Below, piece after piece: positions 1-8,279 of a DNA stretch of 23,297 nt. Source of the DNA: UBA1038 sp964480995 (GTDB lineage: Bacteria; Bacillota; Clostridia; Christensenellales; Aristaeellaceae); assembly GCA_964480995.1 (NCBI GenBank), contig CAYZRZ010000013.1:1-23297 (forward strand). Reading direction: 5' to 3'. The position numbers and the translations under genes are program-made. The notes below the pieces were generated by a model. That model saw only the letters and a list, made by a program, of their open reading frames with translations, searched no databases and was not told where the DNA came from. Position 1 is the first letter of the stretch, and every line of letters starts with the position of its first letter.

Positions 1-28
1 GCTTTCCTTTTCATACTTTGAGCATACA

Positions 29-76
29 CTTCGCGCTCATTCTTATCTGAGGCACAACTTATTCTTCGCGCTCATT
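29..76. repeat. Pair of 13-bp direct repeats upstream of the defence operon
   Basis: The sequence CTTCGCGCTCATT occurs identically at 29-41 and 64-76, a 35-bp period, and is flanked by AT-rich DNA. Both copies lie upstream of the -35 box at 99-104, where an activator or a repressor-looping site could sit. No regulator gene is present in the window. The repeat is read directly; a regulatory role is inference. Confidence 0.5.
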
Positions 77-98
77 ATATGTAAGGTACGCCGTATTC

Positions 99-127
99 TT
101 TACATGTTTATGATATCACGCTATAAT
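99..127 (+). promoter_or_regulatory. Sigma-A type promoter of the three-gene defence operon
   Basis: TTTACA at 99-104 and TATAAT at 122-127 are separated by exactly 17 bp, close to the housekeeping consensus. Transcription would start near 134, giving a leader of about 73 nt before the ATG at 207. The 8-bp palindrome TGATATCA (111-118) lies in the spacer between the two boxes, where a bound repressor would block RNA polymerase. The same palindrome occurs twice upstream of the pyrB promoter. Confidence 0.7.
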
Positions 128-206
128 GCTCCATGGTTTGTATTGTTATTATCAAAAGAAGAGTTGACTTATTCTATCTCTGAGCATTACTCTCCGGGAG
201 GTCAAT

Positions 207-3200
207 ATGGACGTTTTTAGCCTGCAGCAGCATGTGGTCAACACCTATAAGAAGTATGTCACCAGTTTTTATCAGTTCAAGGATGATCGGATCAAAGATT
301 ATGTGGAGTCCGAACTTCAGCGTGGAAAGCTTTGGCCTGAACCGCTGATTCAATTGAATCCATCATTTGAATCCGGCGGATCTATAGATGACCTTGTAAA
401 TAGCGGCCTCCTTCATCCCAAATGCAGCAATATTTTCCGCCGAAGGGTTCACCCCGACGATCAAGGCGATATCCTGAACCTATACCGTCATCAGCGTGAA
501 GCGATCCAGAAAGCTCACCAAGGCCATAATTATGTATTGACAACAGGAACTGGCTCGGGGAAGAGCTTATCTTATATTATCCCTATTGTAGATCATGTAC
601 TCAGAACTGGCAGCGGAAAAGGAATACAAGCGGTTATCGTGTATCCTATGAACGCTTTGGCGAACAGCCAGATGGGTGAACTGGTGAAATTTCTTGGCAA
701 AGAGAATCCCTCGGTAACTTTTAACCGCTATACAGGGCAAGAGAGCAATGAGGAAAAACAGGCTGTTCTTGATAATCCTCCCGATATACTTCTTACCAAC
801 TTTGTGATGCTCGAATTGATTTTCAGTCGTCATAATGATCGAAAGCTGGTTGAGAAAATGAAAGATCAACTTCGATTTATCGTTCTCGACGAACTGCATA
901 CCTACAGGGGACGCCAAGGAGCGGATGTCGCGATGCTGGTTCGCCGGGTGCAATGCACCCTGGATAATCAACACATCCAGATGGTTGGTACGTCAGCCAC
1001 TATGGGTGGAGGCAGAACATGGACAGAAAAACAAAAAAGGGTATCTCAGGTAGCCAGTACGCTGTTTGGCCAACCAGTATATCCGGATGCGGTTATTGGC
1101 GAAACATTGGTTCGCAACTCGCCGGATTATGACTTCTCTAATCCGGATATGCACAGTAAGTTGTGTGATTGTGTAGCGGCACAGAAGGCACTGCCGGATG
1201 ATTATGCACATTTCATACAAGAACCATTGGTTGCATGGATTGAAAATACATTGGGTATACGCAGGGAAGCGGAGAGTGATCGATGGATTCGCAGTACGCC
1301 GCGCAGCATACTTTCCATCAAAGGCAGTGAAGGAACTGTCTTGGAGAAAGGATGCGCGCAGTTGCTTTCAGAAGTGACGGGCTGTGAGCTTGCGCTTTGC
1401 GCAAAAGCAATAAAATCAGCATTGCTAAAAGGCAATCATGTACTGAATCCCTCAACAGATAAGCCTGTTTTCATCTACAGGCTTCATCAGTTCTTCAGCC
1501 GCGGTGAAACGGTTTACGCCTCGTTGGAGGACCCGGCGCAGCGGCAGCTGACCATGTCAAAGCAGCGATACGCGTCAGCCGATCGGTCAAAAGTACTCTT
1601 GCCGCTTGGTTTTTGCAGAAACTGCGGACAGGAGTATTACCTTGTCCGCCGTGTCATCGATGAAGATGCCGTTCGTTATGAAAGCAGAGAACTCAATGAG
1701 ATGGGGAAAGATACTGGTTATCTTTATCATGCGCCTGATGACATATGGCCGGGAAACGACACTCCGGAGTATGTGGAACGTATCCCGCAGGAGTTGAGAA
1801 CGCGCGCCATGGAAAAGTATTGGCCGAATCATGTGCGTGTATCAAGCGATGGCGTGGAGAGTGCTGATGGGTATGAGTGCAGTTTTTTCTCATCCCCTTT
1901 CAAATTCTGTCTACGATGCGGTATATCATATCCCCCCAGCACCAAAAAGGAGTATCAGCAGCTGACACAACTGGCGAGCGACGGACGAAGTACGGCGACT
2001 ACCATTCTTTCATTGTCTTCGGTACAGTGGCTTAGAAACCAGAGCGAACAAGAAAGAATTTCGCCGAAGGCTAAGAAGATACTTACATTTACTGATAACA
2101 GGCAGGACGCCTCCCTACAAGCAGGCCATTTTAATGATTTTGTTTATATTGGCTTGGTACGTGCGGCACTCTACAAGGCACTCACATTATCCGGGCCTGA
2201 AGGGATGCGATACGAGGAACTGGCCAATCGTGTGTTCGCCGGACTGGACTTGCAGCCTCAGGAGTATGCCCTGGACGGCCTGAACTACAATATACCAAAC
2301 GTTCGAATCAATATACAAAGAGCACTCAAGACTGTGCTCGTTTATTCTGTGCTGGCCGATGTGCGGCGCGGCTGGCGTATTAATATGCCTAACCTGGAGC
2401 AATGCGGCCTGCTGGAAATCAGCTATGATGGGCTTGAAGAATATTGCGGGATGGATGATCTTTGGGAGGGCACACACAGTTTACTCAGGGGCTCATCCGC
2501 GAAAGCCCGCTTCTATCTTTGCAGAACTTTGCTGGATTATCTGCGCAAAGACTTGTGCATAGAGTGTGATGAGCTCAGCGGAGACAGACATGGCGGCATG
2601 CGTGCCAGCTCAAGAACCTATCTTCGGGAGCCTTGGGCAATCGATGATACCGATGTTCTGGATGAAGCTAAATGGGCATGGACCCGGAGTAAACAGGAGT
2701 ATGACAAGAGAGACAGCCGTTTTATAACAGAGGGCAGCGCATTTGGTAAATTTCTTGGCCGGAATAATCAGGATGAAGAATGGCTGCCTTGTTCTGAAAA
2801 CGAGAAACTATCCAGCGATGACAAGAAAGTGATCATTAAGAATCTATTCGATAAGCTTGTTGAAGGAGCTTTATTGAAGTGCCAGGATAATGACAGAGAC
2901 GGATTAAGTTACCGCATTCCTGTGACTGCCATTGTCTGGAGAGCGCTGGACGGCACCAAACGTCGTACAGACCCCATGGTCAACCCCACAGCAGGTGAGT
3001 ATGAAAGCGCGCCTAATCCTTTCTTCTTGGATTTCTATAGGTCTGAAGCTTTGCGTACGCGTCAGATCCGGGCCAAGGAACATACAGCGCAGGTTGACCA
3101 GGCTGACAGGCAGGACCGCGAGAAGCAATTCTCCGACGCACAATTGCCTGTGCTCTATTGTTCGCCTACCATGGAATTAGGAGTAGATATCTCAGACCTG

Positions 3201-5417
3201 AATGTGGTAGGTATGAGAAATGTCCCGCCAACGCCTGCCAATTACGCGCAGCGCAGCGGACGCGCAGGCCGCAGCGGACAGCCCGCGCTGGTCCTTACCT
3301 ACTGTTCAACAGGCAGCGCGCATGACCAATACTTCTTCAGACGCAAAGAGCAAATGGTGGCCGGAGAAGTCGCGACGCCAAGGCTTGAACTGGCCAATGA
3401 AGATCTTATTCTGTCCCATCTCCACTCCATCTGGCTGTATGAATCCCAGGTGCGCCTGGAAAGCAGTATGGGTAGTATTATGAATTTGGAACCAGAATCA
3501 CCCAGCTTTTTGAAGCTTACCCCAAAGTATCAGGACCTCTACACTGAAACCTACTACCGTGCCAAAGCGATCAGGCGCGCCCTTTCATTTATCGGACGGC
3601 TGCGCCAGGATATTGGTGAAAAGTATTTTACTAAAGATGACTGGGCAAGCAGCGTGATCAATGGCACCCCGGAAGCGTTTGACCGTGCCTGCGAACGTTG
3701 GCGCGGCATGTATAGCGCGGCAATCAAGCAGATGAAACTTCAGAACGGCATTCTGATGGATATGACCAGAACCAAAGATCACGAACAGGCGCAGAGCCTG
3801 CATAGCCAGGCTGTTGATACACTGGCCTTGCTTACATCTTCTGATAACAACGAGCAAACAGACTTTTACCCCTATAGATATTTTGCCAGTGAAGGCTTTC
3901 TGCCCGGATATAACTTTCCGCGCTTGCCAATTACCGCCTACATCGGACAGAGTGCCCGTGGCGCGCGAAAATCCCTCTCACGTCCGCGATTCCTGGCTAT
4001 TTCGGAGTTTGGACCGCATAGTATTATTTACCATGAAGGTTCACATTACAAAGTAGACCGTGTTCTCTTGCCAGTTGAAGGGGAAGACCGCCGCATTCCA
4101 ACAAAAAACGTCAGGATTTGCGGAGAATGCGGATATCTGATGACGGAAGAGACTGCCGACGCCTGTGAGATGTGCGGCGAGCCGCTGATTGATTCCGCAG
4201 TCCGTCTCAACAACCTCTTCAGAATGGAAACAGTTGTTACGCGCAGGAACCAGCGCATTACTTCAGAGGAGGAAGACCGGCAGCGCAAAGGATACGATTT
4301 GGTTACGGCTGTGCGCTTCGCGCAGCGGGAGAGCCGCAATAGCAGCGCGGAAGTGATGGTGGATGATACATCCTTTGCCAGTATGGAATTCGGCGCTACG
4401 GCGACTGTTTGGCGTATAAATATAGGATTGCGTAACCGTAAAAATCCAAATGAAACCGGTTTTTTCATTGACGTCGAAAACGGCCGCTGGATCCGATCAA
4501 CCCAGCAAAAAGAAGAAGAGGAACCTGATCGTGATGATGAATTGGCTGCCAACAGGACACAAAGGGTCATTCCCTTTGTAGAAGACCGCAGAAACTGCCT
4601 GCTGTTCAAACCATCGGCACACATGTCGGCAGAGGCCATAGCCTCGTTGCAAGCCGCATTGAAAATGGGTATACAGGCAGAGTTCCAACTTGAGGATTCC
4701 GAGCTGGCGGCAGAACCGCTGCCTAACGCGAATGATCGAAAAATACTTTTGTTTTATGAAGCCGCGGAAGGCGGCGCGGGGATCCTGCGTCAATTGGTTG
4801 AAGAACCCGGTGCTCTATCAAGGGTAGCGCTGAAAGCTTTGGACATCTGCCACTTCACAGAGAACGGTGAGGATATGTATCATGCCCCGCAGGCGGAGGA
4901 GACATGTTTATCGGCCTGCTATGACTGCTTGATGAGTTATACCAACCAATTGGATCACAAGATGCTGGATCGCCACCTGATACGGGATATACTGTTGAAC
5001 CTGACCAAAGCTGAGATACGGTTTTCACCGACTGATGCCAGCCGTGAGGAGCACTTCCATGCCCTGCGGGAGCAGTGCGAGAGTGAACTCGAAAAGCGAT
5101 GGCTGCAATGGGTGATGCAAATGGGGTTCAGGCTGCCTAAGTCTGCCCAGACTTATCTGAATGAGGCCAATTTACGTCCGGATTTCCTTTATGAAACAGG
5201 CGGATTGCTATGCGCTGTATTCATTGACGGCCCGATTCACGACCAGCTAAACAGTGTTATTAACGATCCGCAGACAGATGCGGCCCTGGAACGTTTGGGC
5301 ATTCTCTCTCTTCGGTTCAGGTACGATGAAGGTGAAGCGGTTTGGCTGTCCCTGGTTAATAGATTCAAATCCGTATTCGGCGTAAAGACAGGGGAGGAAA
5401 CCCGTGATGAACTTTGA
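207..5417 (+). CDS. DEAD/DEAH-box helicase with DUF1998 region and C-terminal Vsr/DUF559-like nuclease candidate (DISARM-related)
   Basis: This 1736-residue protein is a superfamily 2 helicase of the MrfA/YprA-like, DUF1998-bearing kind. Lobe 1 has Walker A TGTGSGKS (113-120), DELH (228-231, a DExH variant) and SAT (263-265). A cysteine set (C470, C473, C568, C571) suggests a zinc site between the lobes. Lobe 2 starts near FTDNRQD (628-634) and has MELGVDI (989-995) and QRSGRAGR (1015-1022). A zinc ribbon (C1305, C1308, C1320, C1323) follows. C1548, C1567, C1571 and C1574, with SYTNQ after them, form the DUF1998/MrfA-type cluster. The last 130 residues resemble a Vsr/DUF559 nuclease fold, with E1637 region, PDF (D1659) and IDGPIHD (D1674, H1678). 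The start is set by GGGAGG at 196-201, 5 nt before ATG. The gene overlaps the next one, so they share a transcript. In DISARM the helicase (DrmA), DUF1998 protein (DrmB) and nuclease (DrmC) are separate; here one chain seems to carry all three roles. The nuclease call is the least certain part. Confidence 0.85.
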   Translation: MDVFSLQQHVVNTYKKYVTSFYQFKDDRIKDYVESELQRGKLWPEPLIQLNPSFESGGSIDDLVNSGLLHPKCSNIFRRRVHPDDQGDILNLYRHQREAIQKAHQGHNYVLTTGTGSGKSLSYIIPIVDHVLRTGSGKGIQAVIVYPMNALANSQMGELVKFLGKENPSVTFNRYTGQESNEEKQAVLDNPPDILLTNFVMLELIFSRHNDRKLVEKMKDQLRFIVLDELHTYRGRQGADVAMLVRRVQCTLDNQHIQMVGTSATMGGGRTWTEKQKRVSQVASTLFGQPVYPDAVIGETLVRNSPDYDFSNPDMHSKLCDCVAAQKALPDDYAHFIQEPLVAWIENTLGIRREAESDRWIRSTPRSILSIKGSEGTVLEKGCAQLLSEVTGCELALCAKAIKSALLKGNHVLNPSTDKPVFIYRLHQFFSRGETVYASLEDPAQRQLTMSKQRYASADRSKVLLPLGFCRNCGQEYYLVRRVIDEDAVRYESRELNEMGKDTGYLYHAPDDIWPGNDTPEYVERIPQELRTRAMEKYWPNHVRVSSDGVESADGYECSFFSSPFKFCLRCGISYPPSTKKEYQQLTQLASDGRSTATTILSLSSVQWLRNQSEQERISPKAKKILTFTDNRQDASLQAGHFNDFVYIGLVRAALYKALTLSGPEGMRYEELANRVFAGLDLQPQEYALDGLNYNIPNVRINIQRALKTVLVYSVLADVRRGWRINMPNLEQCGLLEISYDGLEEYCGMDDLWEGTHSLLRGSSAKARFYLCRTLLDYLRKDLCIECDELSGDRHGGMRASSRTYLREPWAIDDTDVLDEAKWAWTRSKQEYDKRDSRFITEGSAFGKFLGRNNQDEEWLPCSENEKLSSDDKKVIIKNLFDKLVEGALLKCQDNDRDGLSYRIPVTAIVWRALDGTKRRTDPMVNPTAGEYESAPNPFFLDFYRSEALRTRQIRAKEHTAQVDQADRQDREKQFSDAQLPVLYCSPTMELGVDISDLNVVGMRNVPPTPANYAQRSGRAGRSGQPALVLTYCSTGSAHDQYFFRRKEQMVAGEVATPRLELANEDLILSHLHSIWLYESQVRLESSMGSIMNLEPESPSFLKLTPKYQDLYTETYYRAKAIRRALSFIGRLRQDIGEKYFTKDDWASSVINGTPEAFDRACERWRGMYSAAIKQMKLQNGILMDMTRTKDHEQAQSLHSQAVDTLALLTSSDNNEQTDFYPYRYFASEGFLPGYNFPRLPITAYIGQSARGARKSLSRPRFLAISEFGPHSIIYHEGSHYKVDRVLLPVEGEDRRIPTKNVRICGECGYLMTEETADACEMCGEPLIDSAVRLNNLFRMETVVTRRNQRITSEEEDRQRKGYDLVTAVRFAQRESRNSSAEVMVDDTSFASMEFGATATVWRINIGLRNRKNPNETGFFIDVENGRWIRSTQQKEEEEPDRDDELAANRTQRVIPFVEDRRNCLLFKPSAHMSAEAIASLQAALKMGIQAEFQLEDSELAAEPLPNANDRKILLFYEAAEGGAGILRQLVEEPGALSRVALKALDICHFTENGEDMYHAPQAEETCLSACYDCLMSYTNQLDHKMLDRHLIRDILLNLTKAEIRFSPTDASREEHFHALREQCESELEKRWLQWVMQMGFRLPKSAQTYLNEANLRPDFLYETGGLLCAVFIDGPIHDQLNSVINDPQTDAALERLGILSLRFRYDEGEAVWLSLVNRFKSVFGVKTGEETRDEL

Positions 5418-8277
5418 GGCAGGCAGCATTGTACGCGCAAGGCAGCGTGAATGGATCGTTCAACCCGGGTCAACAAATGAGCTTCTGTTGCTTGCTCCGC
5501 TCGGAGGAGCGTCAAGTGATCAAACAGGTATATATACACCGCTGGAACAGGTGGAATCCGCTTATTTTGAGCTGCCTGATCCAGCCTTGCCGGGCGACTG
5601 GCAGTCATGCCGTATGCTCCAGGACGCCATGTTGCTTGGCTTCAGAAATACTGCCGGCCCTTTCCGGTCTTTCGGTCATATTCAGGTGGATCCTCGCCCA
5701 TATCAGTTTGTACCTCTTATATTGGCTATGAGGATGGACCCGGTGCGCATGCTGCTTGCTGATGATGTGGGTATTGGAAAGACAGTAGAAGCGCTGCTGA
5801 TAGCGCGGGAACTGATGGACAGGGGCGAAGCGAAGGGTATCACGGTCATCTGCCCGCCTCATTTGGCAGAGCAGTGGCAAACGGAAATGCAAAGCAAGTT
5901 CCATATTCAATCGGAACTCGTGCTGGGCAGCACTGCCAAAAGGCTTGAGCGTGATATCGGTTACGACCGTTCTCTGTTTGACGTATATCCCAACACCGTG
6001 GTGTCTCTTGACTATATCAAGGACCCTCGCAGGCGTGAGGAGTTCCGGCGTTCCTGCGGCGATCTGGTTATTGTGGATGAAGCGCACACCTGCACAGAAG
6101 ACTTCAGCGCCAGGGGAAACGCCAGGCAGCAGCGATATCAACTGCTAAAGGATCTGGCCGAAGACAAGCGGCGGCACATTCTCCTCTTAACCGCTACACC
6201 GCACAGCGGGAAGGCAGCCAATTTTACTTCATTGTTGATGCTTCTGGATGAATCCTTCGCCTCTCTTCCAAGCAACCTTCAAGGCGAGCAAAACCGCAAG
6301 AACCGTGAGAAGCTGGCCCGGCACCTGGTGCAGCGCCGGCGTGCCGATATCCGCGAATACTTGTCAAACTTGAGCGGCGATGCTGCCCGTTCTCCATTTC
6401 CCCAGCGCTTAACGCAGGAAACCACGTACGTTATGAACGCGGACTATCGGCAGTTAATGGATGAAGCGCTGGAATGGGCCAGGAGAACCGCCGGCGCGTA
6501 TATGGCTCAGGAGCGTTCCTTTCGTTCCAGGGTGCGTTGGTGGTCTGCGCTTGCTTTGCTGCGCGCTATCTCATCAAGTCCGGCGGCTGCGGCGGCTACG
6601 CTTGAAAAACGTTCTGAAGCTGAAGAACAGCCGGATATCGAAGCGCTCGACGAATTGGGTAAAACCCAAGTGCTCGACGGTGATACAGAGCAGATGGCCG
6701 CCTTGTCAGACTTTGCGCCGGCTGCCATTTCCGATGCCGCATTTACCCCTGCGGAAACAAATCAGCTGCGTCAAATGGCCAAGCGAGCCCTTGTGCTTCA
6801 AGGTGAGCGTGACCCCAAACTGATGCAGGTCATCGGCCATGTAGAGGGCTTGCTCAACGAAGGATTCCGCCCTGTCATATTTTGCCGGTTCATTGATACG
6901 GCAGAGTATCTGGCGGATGAACTTCGCAAACGGCTGCCTGGCCGGCTGAAAGCGGAAATTGCCGCGGTCACAGGGCGTCTCGCCCCGGAGGAGCGCGTAC
7001 AGCGCATAGATGCGCTGAGCCGTAATAGCCGTTATATATTGGTTGCGACAGATTGTCTCAGCGAAGGCATCAACCTTCAAGCTTACTTTGATGCTGTCAT
7101 ACACTATGACCTGTCCTGGAATCCAACGCGTCACGAGCAGCGTGAAGGCCGCGTGGACCGTTTTGGACAAACATCGCCCGAAGTCAAGGTTATTACGTAC
7201 TATGGAAGAGATAATCCTGTAGATGGCATCGTGATGAGCACGCTATTGCGAAAGCACGAGCAAATCAAAAAAGCGCTGGGTATTTCTGTCCCTATACCCA
7301 TGGACAGCAACGCTGTAGGAGAGGCGATCATGGAAAGCCTGCTCATGCGGGAAAGAAGGGCGGAAGGCGAGCAGATGATGTTTGACGTCGTGCTGGATAT
7401 GGGTGAAAAACTATCCGATGTTTGGCAGGACGCGGCTGACAGGGAGAAAGCATCCCGAGCTATCTTCGCGCAAAACGCCATCAGCGCGCAGGAAGTATTC
7501 GATGTGTGGCAGCGCTCAATGAAAGCAGGAGGAACAGACCGGCTGATGGATTTTCTCTGCGCAGCTTTCCGGCTCAATAACCTGCCCGCGGGGCTGACGG
7601 GAACAGGTGCCTTGGATGTGGACCTTGGCAGCCCGGAGGCTCGCAGGAATGGATTTGACCGGGCCACTGGCATGGACAGCCGTGTGCTGCTGCAGCCACG
7701 CTTCCCCGCAAAAAAGGACGAGGTTTACATCATGCGCACGCATCCGCTGGTCGCCTCCCTGGCGGAAATGATATTCACAGACGCTTTGGACAAGCACCCC
7801 GCGTTGAAAGCCCGCCGCTGCGGCGTTGTGCAGACCCGGGAAGTTGAGCAAAAAACCGTGGTGCTGCTGCTGCGGCTTCGCTTTTTGATAAGGGACTACA
7901 AAGGCGGCAGACTGATCAATGAGAAGGTTGCGGAGGACAGTATACTGTGCGCCTATCAAGGCGAGGGAGAGAGCGCTTATTGGCTGGACAATGATGAAGC
8001 GCAAAGGCTGACCGCCCTGACCCCCTCGGGGAACGTATCCCCGGATCTGCGGGATTACTGGCTGGGCAGAGCGCTGAATGCTTTGCCTGCGCATTTAAAC
8101 AAGCTGACCGGCCTTGCCGAAAATCGGGCAAGCGCTTTGCAGGCAGAGCATATCAGCATACGGCAGGCGGCCCGGCTGAGCGGCAGAACGGATGTAAGCT
8201 GGATTCGGGGAAGCAATGAGCAGCCGCTGGATATTGTGGGGCTGTATGTGCTGCTGCCCGCGGCGGGGAGGGTCTGA
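5407..8277 (+). CDS. drmD: SNF2-family DISARM-type helicase/translocase (DrmD-like)
   Basis: This SNF2-class superfamily 2 ATPase is predicted to move along double-stranded DNA. Lobe 1 holds Walker A ADDVGIGKT (118-126), CPPHLAEQW just after it, DEAH (224-227) and LTATPHSGK (261-269). Lobe 2 runs from PVIFCRF (from 489) through ATDCLSEGINLQ (from 547) to QREGRVDRFGQ (578-588), which contains motif VI. The pattern DDVGIGKT plus CPPHLAEQW plus TATPHSGK is what I recall for DrmD, the SNF2-like helicase of class 1 DISARM. Residues 590-956 match nothing I can name. The gene overlaps the upstream helicase gene by 11 nt. Two starts are possible, GTG at 5404 and ATG at 5407; GGGGAGG at 5391-5397 serves either one, and I chose the ATG (956 residues). 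It probably acts with the other two proteins in recognising or remodelling unmethylated foreign DNA. The SNF2 family call is firm; the DrmD assignment rests on remembered motifs. Confidence 0.88.
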   Translation: MNFEAGSIVRARQREWIVQPGSTNELLLLAPLGGASSDQTGIYTPLEQVESAYFELPDPALPGDWQSCRMLQDAMLLGFRNTAGPFRSFGHIQVDPRPYQFVPLILAMRMDPVRMLLADDVGIGKTVEALLIARELMDRGEAKGITVICPPHLAEQWQTEMQSKFHIQSELVLGSTAKRLERDIGYDRSLFDVYPNTVVSLDYIKDPRRREEFRRSCGDLVIVDEAHTCTEDFSARGNARQQRYQLLKDLAEDKRRHILLLTATPHSGKAANFTSLLMLLDESFASLPSNLQGEQNRKNREKLARHLVQRRRADIREYLSNLSGDAARSPFPQRLTQETTYVMNADYRQLMDEALEWARRTAGAYMAQERSFRSRVRWWSALALLRAISSSPAAAAATLEKRSEAEEQPDIEALDELGKTQVLDGDTEQMAALSDFAPAAISDAAFTPAETNQLRQMAKRALVLQGERDPKLMQVIGHVEGLLNEGFRPVIFCRFIDTAEYLADELRKRLPGRLKAEIAAVTGRLAPEERVQRIDALSRNSRYILVATDCLSEGINLQAYFDAVIHYDLSWNPTRHEQREGRVDRFGQTSPEVKVITYYGRDNPVDGIVMSTLLRKHEQIKKALGISVPIPMDSNAVGEAIMESLLMRERRAEGEQMMFDVVLDMGEKLSDVWQDAADREKASRAIFAQNAISAQEVFDVWQRSMKAGGTDRLMDFLCAAFRLNNLPAGLTGTGALDVDLGSPEARRNGFDRATGMDSRVLLQPRFPAKKDEVYIMRTHPLVASLAEMIFTDALDKHPALKARRCGVVQTREVEQKTVVLLLRLRFLIRDYKGGRLINEKVAEDSILCAYQGEGESAYWLDNDEAQRLTALTPSGNVSPDLRDYWLGRALNALPAHLNKLTGLAENRASALQAEHISIRQAARLSGRTDVSWIRGSNEQPLDIVGLYVLLPAAGRV

Positions 8278-8279
8278 TC

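Noticed and set aside
164..192. Second promoter TTGACT upstream of the first gene
   Set aside because: No acceptable -10 box lies 16-18 bp downstream, and a start there would leave almost no leader before the ribosome site.
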